The notes beneath the pieces were generated by a model. That model had not been told where the DNA came from. It did not search any database and saw only the letters and a program-made list of their open reading frames with translations. The position numbers and the translations under genes are program-made. DNA of 64,000 nt from CALFML01 sp044222245 (GTDB taxonomy: Bacteria > Myxococcota_A > Polyangia > Palsa-1104 > JAEUJZ01), in assembly GCA_044222245.1 (NCBI GenBank), contig JBGANQ010000029.1, positions 24,654-88,653 on the forward strand, written 5' to 3'. Below are positions 44,858-52,898 of this stretch, piece after piece (within the stretch, counting starts at the first letter, position 1; the number at the start of each line of letters is the position of its first letter).

Positions 44858-45694
44858 CTACACCAGACCCCCGGGCAGCATGCTGCCGCTGCCGCCGACC
44901 ACCGGTCCCATCGGCACGACGGGCGGGGCGAAGGTCGGAATCGGTCCGAAGCCGAGGACGTTGGTGACCTGGGTGCTCGCCTGCCAGATCTGAAACACCT
45001 TCTCGAACGCGTCGGCGATGCTGTCAAACAGCTGGACGTGATGCAGGGCCAGCGGGTCGCCGAGGTTGCCGATCATCTGCCCCTTGAGCACCTGCTTGGA
45101 CACCGGCACCGTCACCTGGGTCAGCGCGACCACCGGCGTCGGGATGTTGGGCATTGGCGGCGCCACCGGACCGGGGAACGCCGCGAACGCCGGGTACCAG
45201 GCCATCGCCGGCACCTTGACAGTGGCGGTGTACTGCAGCCAGGCGTTGCTCACGGTCATCGCGATCGCCATCGAGTAGCGCAGCTCCATCGGCGTCGACT
45301 TGGGCGCCGCGCCCATGATGATCGGCAGCCAGGGCGGGCCGACCAGCTGGCCGAGCGTCGCGATCGGGCCAAAGATCGTCACCCCGGTGAGCGTCGCCGC
45401 CGCCTGCCAGGTCGCCCAGGCCTGGCAGATCGCGCCGCAGATGCCGTCGATGAAGCTTTCGAACTTGCCGCTGATCTCGCTCACGGTGTCGCAGTGGTAC
45501 TTGTTGACGCTGGCCGGGATGAACAGCCGCCCGACGGGAGGCACCGCCACGAGCTCGCTCGGCTTGAACGCCTGGACGTACTGCTTGCCGGCCTCGCCCT
45601 GCGGCTGGCGCCAGTCAAGGGGGAGCTTGATCATAAACGTGCGAAACTGCGCCTTGGCGAGTTCCTGCATGACGGATGACTGTGGCGCCGGCAT
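44858..45694 (-). CDS. Spike-operon protein of unknown function
   Basis: 278 residues, AGGG upstream. No recognised domain. The middle (KFESFIDGICGAICQAWATW, TIFGPIATLGQLVGPPWLPI) is hydrophobic and Gly/Pro-rich without being a clear transmembrane pair. The C-terminal 60 residues are Pro/Val-rich. It precedes the VgrG-like gene by 58 bp on the same strand. From context it may be a structural adaptor or a cargo loaded onto the spike. Confidence 0.7.
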   Translation of the reverse strand: MPAPQSSVMQELAKAQFRTFMIKLPLDWRQPQGEAGKQYVQAFKPSELVAVPPVGRLFIPASVNKYHCDTVSEISGKFESFIDGICGAICQAWATWQAAATLTGVTIFGPIATLGQLVGPPWLPIIMGAAPKSTPMELRYSMAIAMTVSNAWLQYTATVKVPAMAWYPAFAAFPGPVAPPMPNIPTPVVALTQVTVPVSKQVLKGQMIGNLGDPLALHHVQLFDSIADAFEKVFQIWQASTQVTNVLGFGPIPTFAPPVVPMGPVVGGSGSMLPGGLV

Positions 45695-45777
45695 TTAGAT
45701 AATCCCTGTCTCACTGTACTTGGTGAAAGCGGCGATCTGCAACGCCCGCGAGGCCCACTGCCGGCCGCCGGCCCAAG

Positions 45778-45825
45778 CTGGCAGGCAAGCTGGCAGGCCC
45801 CCTGGCAGGCCCCCTGGCAGGCTTC
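45778..45825. repeat. Four 12-bp tandem units
   Basis: CTGGCAGGCCCC-like units start at 45778, 45790, 45802 and 45814, just before the gene at 45861. They could affect its promoter by changing copy number. Confidence 0.65.
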
Positions 45826-45860
45826 TGGCGGGGTTAGGGCGGCCGCGGTTATAATCAGGC

Positions 45861-46541
45861 ATGCCCTTTTCCCCCGGCCCGCAAGAGACCGTCCTATACC
45901 CCGCGCCCTTTGTTCCCACCGAGCACCACGTCCTTGTCGTCAGCAACAAGCGCGTCGTCCAGTTCGCGCCCGACGCCGAGACCGCCTTCCCAATCGCGGA
46001 GTTCCCGCTTGAGAAGATCGAATTCGTGGGGCGAAACTCGGAGCGTCCTAGCGCGGCCATGGGCATCATCTCGGCTATCGTCGGGGTTGTCTTTCTTATC
46101 GTCTTTGTGGCCAAAGTGTTGCCAGCGGTGATGTACGCAGGAGCAGCAAGCAAGCCGGAGGCGGCGACGGGAAAAGGCTCGGGCGATGAGGAAAACGGGA
46201 TCGAAGGTCGGGACTCCAACGATGAAGACCCGTTCGCCAGCGAAAAGGAAGCCGAGGTCAAAGAGAGCGTCCGCGAGAAGGCCAACAAGAAGCTCACCAA
46301 GCTCAAGGAGGTAAGCTTCGGCATCCCGCCGCTCACCGAGGATGTCGTGCTCGGCCTGCTGTCGCTGGTCGCCGGCGGCGTCGCGCTGCTCGTCGGCCGC
46401 TCGCTGTACAACAAGGAAGAACACAAGGTGTTCTGCCGGGTTGGCGAGGTGGTCTATCAGATCGGCGTCAAGAGTCCGGTGCAGCAGTCGCAGATCCTGC
46501 AGACGATCCAGGCCGCCCAGCAGGCGATGCCCAAAAAGTAG
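45861..46541 (+). CDS. Two-segment membrane protein of unknown function
   Basis: 226 residues. The N-terminal 55 residues look like a small beta domain (HHVLVVSNKRVVQFAPDAE, FPLEKIEFVGR), similar in pattern to bacterial PH-type domains. A transmembrane helix follows (IISAIVGVVFLIVFVAKVLP), then a charged linker (about 90-140, Glu/Lys-rich), a second transmembrane helix (VLGLLSLVAGGVALLVG) and a C-terminal strand region. Not assignable. Confidence 0.7.
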   Translation: MPFSPGPQETVLYPAPFVPTEHHVLVVSNKRVVQFAPDAETAFPIAEFPLEKIEFVGRNSERPSAAMGIISAIVGVVFLIVFVAKVLPAVMYAGAASKPEAATGKGSGDEENGIEGRDSNDEDPFASEKEAEVKESVREKANKKLTKLKEVSFGIPPLTEDVVLGLLSLVAGGVALLVGRSLYNKEEHKVFCRVGEVVYQIGVKSPVQQSQILQTIQAAQQAMPKK

Positions 46542-46589
46542 CGGCGCCGCTGCGCCCGCGCCCCCGCCAGGCCTTAACATGGCGCCCCC

Positions 46590-47783
46590 ATGCAAGGCCA
46601 AACTCATGATTCCTATCTTGAAACCCAGACCCAGGCGCTAAAGGATGCGGGGCTGTGGCGGACGCTGCAGCCGCTCGCAGGCGCCTGCGGCCCGACCGTG
46701 CGCATCGGGGAGGAGGAGCTCCTACTTTTCTGCTCCAACAACTACCTCGGGCTCGCCGCCGATCCGCGCCTGACCGAGGCCGCCGCCGCCGCCGCGCGGG
46801 CCCTGGGCGCTGGCAGCGGGGCCTCGCGCCTGGTGTGCGGCTCGCTCGCCCTGCACGGGGAGCTCGAGGCGCGGCTGGCGCAGCTCAAGGGCAAGCAGGA
46901 CTGCGTCCTTTTCAGCTCGGGCTACCTCGCCAACCTCGGGACGATCGCCGCCCTGTGCGGGCGCGGCGACACGGTGATCTCCGATCAGCTAAACCACGCA
47001 TCGATCATCGACGGCTGCCGTCTGTCGGGGGCGGACATCGCGGTCTACCCGCACGGCGACGCAGCGGCGTGCGCCGCGCTGCTCGACCGGGCCCGCGGGC
47101 GGGTGCTCATTGTCAGCGATGGGGTGTTCTCGATGGACGGCGATCTGGCGCCGCTCGCCGCGCTGGCGGCGGCCGCCGAGCGCCGCCAGGCCTGGCTGAT
47201 GGTCGATGAGGCGCACGCCACCGGCGTGATCGGCGAAGGCGGCGCCGGCGCTGCAGCGGCGCTGGGGGTGAGCGATCGCGTCGCGGTGGTCATGGGCACC
47301 TTGTCCAAGGCGCTCGGCTCGGCGGGCGGCTTTGTCGCCGGCAGCCGCCTGCTGTGCGACTACCTGCGCAACCGCGCCCGCTCGTTCGTCTATGACACCG
47401 CCCCCACCCCCGCCGCGGTGGCCGCCGCCCTGGCCGCGCTCACCGTCGTTGCTGACGAGCCGACGCGCCGCCACCAGGTGCTGGCCGCGGCGCAGCACCT
47501 GGGCCGCGAGCTCGCCGCGCTCGGTTACGCGGTGCCGCCGCCGGCCGCGGCGATCGTGCCGGTGCAGATCGGCGACAGCGCGGTGGCGATGCGGCTGTCG
47601 GCCTACCTGCGCCGCGCCGGCGTGCTCGCCCTGGCGATCCGGCCGCCGACCGTGCCCGCCGGCACCGCCCGCCTGCGCCTGTGCCCGATGGCCACCCACA
47701 GCGCCGAGCAGCTCGCCCAGGTCATCGCCGCCTTCCGCGCCGCCCGCGATGCATTGCCCGAGCTGCGGCCGCTGCTGCGTTAA
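46590..47783 (+). CDS. bioF: 8-amino-7-oxononanoate synthase / alpha-oxoamine synthase family
   Basis: 397 residues. FCSNNYLGLAADPRL, GSGASRLVCGSLALHGELE, DQLNHASIIDGCRLS, LMVDEAHATGVIGEGGAG and the PLP-lysine region GTLSKALGSAGGFVAG are the alpha-oxoamine synthase motifs. BioF condenses pimeloyl-ACP with alanine in biotin synthesis; glycine C-acetyltransferase and related enzymes share the fold. No other bio genes are adjacent, so BioF is the best but not the only reading. Confidence 0.85.
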   Translation: MQGQTHDSYLETQTQALKDAGLWRTLQPLAGACGPTVRIGEEELLLFCSNNYLGLAADPRLTEAAAAAARALGAGSGASRLVCGSLALHGELEARLAQLKGKQDCVLFSSGYLANLGTIAALCGRGDTVISDQLNHASIIDGCRLSGADIAVYPHGDAAACAALLDRARGRVLIVSDGVFSMDGDLAPLAALAAAAERRQAWLMVDEAHATGVIGEGGAGAAAALGVSDRVAVVMGTLSKALGSAGGFVAGSRLLCDYLRNRARSFVYDTAPTPAAVAAALAALTVVADEPTRRHQVLAAAQHLGRELAALGYAVPPPAAAIVPVQIGDSAVAMRLSAYLRRAGVLALAIRPPTVPAGTARLRLCPMATHSAEQLAQVIAAFRAARDALPELRPLLR

Positions 47784-47844
47784 TAGCCCGGCCCCGTGTC
47801 CTGTTGCGCTTGCATGCAGTATCCTGACTAGCGGGAGGTCCGTC

Positions 47845-49065
47845 ATGGCGATCTACGACATCTCGTTAGCCGATCTGAGCCCCGGGATCTCCGGCGTCAT
47901 CGCGACCGAGATGGTGCTGCTGTGGAACTCGCGGCCCAAGTCGGCGGCGCAGCACGCGCGACTGATGCAGCCCTACAGGACGCGCGGCACCATGGTCTCT
48001 ACCGACGCGGCGGGCCTGTCCAAGCTGACGCAGCGCTACACCCTGCCGCAGGTCATGAAGCTCATCTCCGAGCCCAAGGAGGTGATCCACGCCCTGGGCA
48101 AGGCCATCGGCGGCGAGGCCATCGGCGTATGGGCCGCCGACAACACGCAGATGTTCTACCCCGACCCCATCGACCCGGCGCAGGTCGTTGCCCAGATGCT
48201 GGCGGTGCAGCGCCGGCTGGCCGCGCTGACCGTCCAGGTCGGGATGGGCATCCACCAGCTTGAGTGCTACCGCATCGCCGGCGGGCTGTTTGGCCGCGAC
48301 GTCGACATGATCGAGGAGGTCGCCGAAGAAAAGACCCAGGGCGGCGAGATTGTGGTGTCCGAGCCGGTGCTCGCGCAGCTGGCCGAGCCGCTGCGCCGCA
48401 CCGCTCGCCGGCGCGAAGATCTGCACAGCTACGGCGCCCTGTGGTCGCTCCACGATGACGGCGGTCCGCTGACCATCACCGCGGGCGAGGACACGGACTA
48501 TCCGGCTCCCTTTGACGCGCCGTTTTTTGCCACCCTGCGCGACACCTCGCTGTCCGCGCTAGAGCACACAAGCTTCCACGACTACCGCCACACCCCGACG
48601 GTGGCGTTCGTCCGGGTGGCGCACCGCCGGCACGAGTATCTGCTGGATGCGTTTACCGATATGTCGCTCATCGATCTGGCCTTCCGGCGCATCGCCTCGT
48701 CGTATGCGGGCGATGTGGTCAAGTCCAACGGCATCCTGGCAATCGTCCTTTTTGCCCGCAGCGAAGAGGCCATCGCCTTCAGCCGCGACATCATCGAGAC
48801 CACCGGGACCCTGGGCCTGACCGCCCACGTCGGCGTCACCCGCGGCGAGGTCTTCCTGTTTCCGCTGGCCGGCGGCGGCCGCGACATCGCCGGCAATCCG
48901 GTCAACATCGCCTCCAAGCTGGCCGAGGACTCGGGGCTAGGCGGCGTGCTGGTCGACAGCTCCGTGCTCACCGAGCCGCTGGCCGCCCAGCTTGCCGCCA
49001 GCGCCGAGCCCTTCCGCCTGACGATCTCGCGCGTCGAGCTGACCGGGTACCGCGTCCCGGTCTAG
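47845..49065 (+). CDS. Degenerate nucleotide-cyclase-homology protein
   Basis: 406 residues from ATG 47845 with GGGAGG upstream. The C-terminal 160 residues follow the class III cyclase fold (TVAFVRVAHRRHEYLLDAFT, GDVVKSNGILAIVLFARSEEA, HVGVTRGEVFLF, DIAGNPVNIASKLAEDSG). The metal Asp positions of active enzymes (FADI, GDG) are replaced by VRVA and NGI. The N-terminal half has a weaker, similar pattern (IGGEAIGVWAADN, VGMGIHQLECYRIAG). It is probably a catalytically dead sensor or regulator. No membrane segments. Confidence 0.75.
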   Translation: MAIYDISLADLSPGISGVIATEMVLLWNSRPKSAAQHARLMQPYRTRGTMVSTDAAGLSKLTQRYTLPQVMKLISEPKEVIHALGKAIGGEAIGVWAADNTQMFYPDPIDPAQVVAQMLAVQRRLAALTVQVGMGIHQLECYRIAGGLFGRDVDMIEEVAEEKTQGGEIVVSEPVLAQLAEPLRRTARRREDLHSYGALWSLHDDGGPLTITAGEDTDYPAPFDAPFFATLRDTSLSALEHTSFHDYRHTPTVAFVRVAHRRHEYLLDAFTDMSLIDLAFRRIASSYAGDVVKSNGILAIVLFARSEEAIAFSRDIIETTGTLGLTAHVGVTRGEVFLFPLAGGGRDIAGNPVNIASKLAEDSGLGGVLVDSSVLTEPLAAQLAASAEPFRLTISRVELTGYRVPV

Positions 49066-49080
49066 CCGCGCCCGGACCGC

Positions 49081-49503
49081 TCAGTCACCGGGACCGCTGC
49101 GGATGAAGGACTCCAGGTGCTTCTGCTCGGAGAGGAGCAGCACCTCCGACAGCCAGCTGAGAGCCTGTTCGGCGTCTGTGAACGCGCGCCGGCTGGGGTT
49201 GTTGCTGGCCTCTTTGATGATGCGGCGGAACTGCAGCGCCGCCACCGCGCTCTCCTCCTGGATGAGCAGCGCGGCGCGCCGCAGCCAGGGCTGATCGCGA
49301 CGCATCGACTCGGGAATGCGCTGCGCGACCGTGCTCGGCAGAAAGCCCGCGTAGCGCAGATCCGAGCAGAACACCAGGTTGGGCGGCAAGAGCGAGACCA
49401 GGTGCCGCACCTTCATGTCGAAGCGCTCGTACTCTTCCTCTGTCACCGGTGAGATGAGCCGTATGGTGACCAGCCGCCCGAAGGGATTGTTGACGCGAAT
49501 CAC
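49081..49503 (-). CDS. STAS/SpoIIAA-like cytoplasmic protein
   Basis: 140 residues from a GTG start. The alternating pattern LVTIRLISPVTEEEYERFDMKV, LPPNLVFCSDLRYAGFLP, RAALLIQEESAVAALQFRRII and DAEQALSWLSEVL resembles the STAS/SpoIIAA-like proteins that bacteria use as small regulators. It lacks a clear phosphorylatable Ser at the usual place. It converges on the cyclase-like gene (15 bp gap). Confidence 0.65.
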   Translation of the reverse strand: MIRVNNPFGRLVTIRLISPVTEEEYERFDMKVRHLVSLLPPNLVFCSDLRYAGFLPSTVAQRIPESMRRDQPWLRRAALLIQEESAVAALQFRRIIKEASNNPSRRAFTDAEQALSWLSEVLLLSEQKHLESFIRSGPGD

Positions 49504-49551
49504 GGGTAAGGTCTGCGCTGAACTAGCCGGCGGGCCAGCAGTGAAAGAGGC

Positions 49552-50346
49552 CTACTGTATCTCGGCGGAGAAGTGGATCGTGTCGCGCGCCAGTCCTTCG
49601 GTCACGATCTCGCCGCCACCGCTGCGCAGGAACCACTCCAGGCGGTGATCGCGATACTCGCGGCGGATAACGCCGGAGGCGACCAGTGGCCCCAGATCCG
49701 GCATCTGACTGAGGACCGCCTGCGCCGCGGCCAGGGTCTTGTGCGCGCTCGTCCGGGCGCTGACGCGCTGAAACCACAGCGCCAGCGGCGTACCGGCGGC
49801 CGGCGGCAGACCGTGGAGGTCGGCGTAGGCGACAAACGGAAAGACCGACAGATCGGCGCGGCCAAACTCCTCACCCTGGAAGAAGGGACCCGCGCCCAGG
49901 TGACGCGACAGGAATCCGTAAAGGCGGCTCAGCTGCTCTGCCGCGCGCGCGGTCAGGCGCTCGGCCAGCTCGCCGGTGGCGCGCTTAAAGAAGCGGACCT
50001 CGATGAGACCCCAGGTGACGGCGTCAAAATAGGTATCGCAGACCTCTTCGATCATCCGCGCGCGGGCGCGCGCCGCGGCAGAGCGCGGGAGGAGCGGCCG
50101 CTCGGGAAAGCGCTCTTCGAGATATTCCAGGATGATGGTGGAGTCAAACACCGCGAGCTCGCCCGCGCCATCGTGGTCGATCAGCACCGGCACCTGCCGC
50201 CGCGGGCTGTGCTGGATGAACTCTGGCGGCAGCGGCGCCAGCAGATCGATGGTTCGCGGCTCGAAGGCGAGCTCTTTCTCATAGAGGGCGAGCTTGATCT
50301 TTTGCGCGAAGGCAGACAGGGGATGTTCGTATAAGACCAAAGTCAT
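49552..50346 (-). CDS. Glutathione S-transferase-family protein
   Basis: Start at ATG 50346. The thioredoxin-like N-terminus TLVLYEHPLSAFAQKIKLALYEKEL, RQVPVLIDHDGAG and AVFDSTIILEYLEERFPERPLLP are typical of GSTs. The all-helical C-terminal domain follows (FFQGEEFGRADLSVFPFVAYA). The C-terminal 45 residues extend beyond an ordinary GST. Catalytic Ser or Cys would be in SAFAQK. Substrate unknown. Confidence 0.87.
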   Translation of the reverse strand: MTLVLYEHPLSAFAQKIKLALYEKELAFEPRTIDLLAPLPPEFIQHSPRRQVPVLIDHDGAGELAVFDSTIILEYLEERFPERPLLPRSAAARARARMIEEVCDTYFDAVTWGLIEVRFFKRATGELAERLTARAAEQLSRLYGFLSRHLGAGPFFQGEEFGRADLSVFPFVAYADLHGLPPAAGTPLALWFQRVSARTSAHKTLAAAQAVLSQMPDLGPLVASGVIRREYRDHRLEWFLRSGGGEIVTEGLARDTIHFSAEIQ

Positions 50347-50513
50347 GGCCGGCGAGTATAGCACACTCGCAGGAGTAGCTCCCGTTCATTTGCTGGATCT
50401 TCGAACCGCGGATCGCGACGCTTGCAACGCCGCAGACCAGCCCAGGTTCTGGGCGGTTACCGCCGCCCGAGCTGGAGTCTCTCGTGAGCAAGCCGGCGTA
50501 GTGCGCGCAGGGC

Positions 50514-51128
50514 TCAGGGGCGCACTGCGACTCCATGGTGCCAGCCCGGCACCGGATGCGTGCCGAGCGCGATGAGCTTGAGCCCCGCGTCAGCCAGTCC
50601 CTGGCGGAACTCCGCGAAGTCGAACATCGTCGCCCACGGGTGCGCCGTGGTCCGCCGCAGCAGCGCGCCGAAGGCACCGGTGTCGTAGAAGAACTCCCGC
50701 GAGAGCTCTTCAAAGAAAAAGTAGCCGCCCGGCCGCAGGACGCGCTGGACCTCGGACAGGGCGCGGCGCCAGTCCGGGATGTGGTGGAAGATCGCGAACT
50801 CGAAGACCCCGTCATAGCTCGCGCTCGGCGCCGCCAGCTGCTCGGCGTCCCCCGTCCACAGGCGCACCGAGGGCCGACTCGCCAGCGCGCCCAGCGCCGA
50901 GCGCGCCCGCGCCACCTGCTGTTCATCCAGGTCAAACCCGTCGAGCGCGGCCGGCCGGAAGCGGCGCTCGATCGCCAGCAGTCCCGCGCCACTGCCGCAG
51001 CCAATCTCCAGCACCTGCCCGAGCGCCGGCGCGCAAGCCGCTCCATAGTGCCAGCGCACGCTGTAGCGCAGCATGGCGCTGCGCACCGGATTGTTGACCA
51101 GCACCGTCTCGACCACATTGAGCTTCAT
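50514..51128 (-). CDS. SAM-dependent class I methyltransferase
   Basis: 204 residues from ATG 51128 (GGAG upstream). Motif I is VLEIGCGSGAGLLAIE, followed by GFDLDEQQVARAR, FEFAIFHHIPDW (motif IV) and VLRPGGYFFFEEL. This is a small-molecule-type methyltransferase (Methyltransf_11/25). No neighbour defines the substrate. Confidence 0.88.
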   Translation of the reverse strand: MKLNVVETVLVNNPVRSAMLRYSVRWHYGAACAPALGQVLEIGCGSGAGLLAIERRFRPAALDGFDLDEQQVARARSALGALASRPSVRLWTGDAEQLAAPSASYDGVFEFAIFHHIPDWRRALSEVQRVLRPGGYFFFEELSREFFYDTGAFGALLRRTTAHPWATMFDFAEFRQGLADAGLKLIALGTHPVPGWHHGVAVRP

Positions 51129-51588
51129 GCAAACTCCGCCAGCTGCCAAGCGAGTCCCGCCCGGTTACCTTGCTCGCCACGCGCGGCGGACTCGGTTCCC
51201 GCGCGAGCTGCCGCCATCGTAGCGCATCGTCGCCGCCATCCCCTCAGCTTTCGCCAGCCCCCCATCTCTGTTGGCAAGCGGTGCCCCAGACTGCCCCCCA
51301 CCGCCTGCTCCCCGCTCGCCCGCCGTCAAAGCCAATGCCGCGCCCTGCCCGCCGCCCCAGGCTCCAGCGTGCCCGCTTGCCCCGTCTCCCCCACCGCCCT
51401 GCGGCCATGCCTGTTCAGACCCCGCCCACCCAAACTCCACCGACGGCTCGGCCCCCGCTAGTACCTGCTGCCGCCCCCTAGCACCAGCGTCCCCCGCCAT
51501 CTATCTGCTACCACTCCGTCGTTTTTCCTTGCCATCCCAAGCGCGCTTTTGATAGAAGGTCCAAACAAACTACGCCATATAACTACCT
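51129..51588. other. Intergenic region before the tRNA, C-rich on the plus strand
   Basis: About 460 bp without a credible gene. From 51240 to 51540 the plus strand is strikingly rich in C and poor in G (runs such as GCCCCCCA). A TATAAC hexamer at 51578-51583 lies 5 nt before the tRNA and is the likely -10; no clear -35 is visible. Confidence 0.5.
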
Positions 51589-51662
<74 letters not shown>

Positions 51663-51667
51663 AAGGA

Positions 51668-51702
51668 AACCCGCCTAAGTCACGGACTTAGGCGGGTTTT
51701 TT
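51668..51702 (+). terminator. Intrinsic terminator after tRNA-Ala
   Basis: A perfect 14-bp stem (AACCCGCCTAAGTC, loop ACG, complement) runs straight into a T-run on the plus strand. The stop codon TAA of the integrase on the other strand lies inside the stem, so the hairpin may stop transcription from both sides. Confidence 0.9.
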
Positions 51703-52782
51703 CGTATCTGGCGAAGGCGGGCTCGGCTGGCCGGGACAAGCTCGGGACAAGTCGTCTTCGTCCCCTTCCAGGGTTTGCAGGGCGCGGACCGATGATCCGG
51801 CCTCAGCTGAACCGGCGGCGGCGTAGCTCTGCAGGGTCGTGGTCGTTGATTCGTGGCCCAGCGTCGCCGCTACCACGTGCGGCGTCTGCCCGGCCTGCAG
51901 CGCCAGGGTCGCGTGCAAGCCGCGCATGCTGTGGGCGCAGACGTTGGGCACCTTGGCCAGCTCGCAGATGCGCTTGACCCAGTGGCGCGGCCAGTCGCGC
52001 CAGTGCTGGCCGAATAGCAGCGCGTGGGGCGCCTTGCCCAGGCACAGCGCCGTGATGTGCGGCTGCAGCTTGATCGGTAGCGCCACCACGCGCGCCGCCG
52101 CCAGCGTCTTGCCGAAGGGGATGCGCAGCACCCGGCCGCGGTCGTCCACGTCGCGCACCACCCGCTCCACGACCTCCGAGGAGCGCAGCCCGCACAGCAG
52201 CAGCAGCGCCGCGGCGATCGCGCCGTCTTCGGTCGGGGCCAACTCCAGGGCGACGCTGAGCCAGCGGCGCGCCTCGTCGATTGTCAGCTGCTCTTTGCCG
52301 TGCCGGCGGCGGCCGACTCCGCGCACGCCGCTGAGCGGGTTTGCCTGCAGCCACTTCTGATCCACGCACCACGAAAGAAACGTCTTGGCCTCGGCCAGGC
52401 AGTTTCGGTGCGTGTCCGTGGCGAGCGGCTTGCCCGTGCTCTCGCTGGGCTTCTGCACCAGGTCGTTATAGTAGCGTGTGCAGCGCTGGGCTGTCAGGTC
52501 GCGCACCAGGAAGTCATGCTCGCTGAAGAAGCGCAGCAGGCGCGAGCCGGTGGCGGCGCAGCTGGTGGGCTTGTTGCCCTTGGCTTCCCGCAGGTGCTCC
52601 TGATAGCGGGCGCAGGCTTCAGACACCGTCAGCGCCTCGCGCTCGATCTCCTCGAGACAGAGCTGGGCAAGGCGCTGGGCCTGCTGGGCGGTCGGCGCAA
52701 CCGGGCACCAAATGCGGCCGCTCTCGCGCGCAATTCGGCATCGGTAGCCGCCATAATGACGATAGGGTCCTTCGATTCGCAT
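51688..52782 (-). CDS. Tyrosine recombinase (phage-type integrase)
   Basis: 364 residues. N-terminal arm-binding region, core-binding domain (LTVSEACARYQEHLREAKG), then the catalytic domain: Arg in LLCGLRSSEVVERV, Lys near IPFGKTLAAA, His-x-x-Arg in CAHSMRGLHATLA, His in TLGHESTTTT and the nucleophile Tyr in LQSYAAAG. It catalyses site-specific integration and excision at the adjacent tRNA. GGAGGG lies upstream of ATG 52782. The C-terminus ends KKPA inside the terminator stem. Confidence 0.94.
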   Translation of the reverse strand: MRIEGPYRHYGGYRCRIARESGRIWCPVAPTAQQAQRLAQLCLEEIEREALTVSEACARYQEHLREAKGNKPTSCAATGSRLLRFFSEHDFLVRDLTAQRCTRYYNDLVQKPSESTGKPLATDTHRNCLAEAKTFLSWCVDQKWLQANPLSGVRGVGRRRHGKEQLTIDEARRWLSVALELAPTEDGAIAAALLLLCGLRSSEVVERVVRDVDDRGRVLRIPFGKTLAAARVVALPIKLQPHITALCLGKAPHALLFGQHWRDWPRHWVKRICELAKVPNVCAHSMRGLHATLALQAGQTPHVVAATLGHESTTTTLQSYAAAGSAEAGSSVRALQTLEGDEDDLSRACPGQPSPPSPDTKKPA

Positions 52783-52898
52783 GGGTCACTGTCTTTCCCT
52801 CCGTGATGGCTTGCGGAGTGCAAGATACCGGCTTGCCGGAGCTGGTCACAGATCATTGCGGCGACGCGCACCGCGATTCTCTCTTCGAGCAGACTCAT
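52629..52898 (-). CDS. Possible small protein overlapping the integrase start
   Basis: An 89-codon frame whose ATG overlaps the stop of the upstream gene as ATGA, the same coupling seen elsewhere in this operon. The first 40 residues look protein-like (MSLLEERIAVRVAAMICDQL). The last 50 overlap the integrase in another frame and look like a shadow (Arg/Ser/Pro-rich). It may be a genuine excisionase-sized protein, or a translational bridge to the integrase. Confidence 0.35.
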   Translation of the reverse strand: MSLLEERIAVRVAAMICDQLRQAGILHSASHHGGKDSDPCESKDPIVIMAATDAELRARAAAFGARLRRPPSRPSALPSSVSRRSSARR

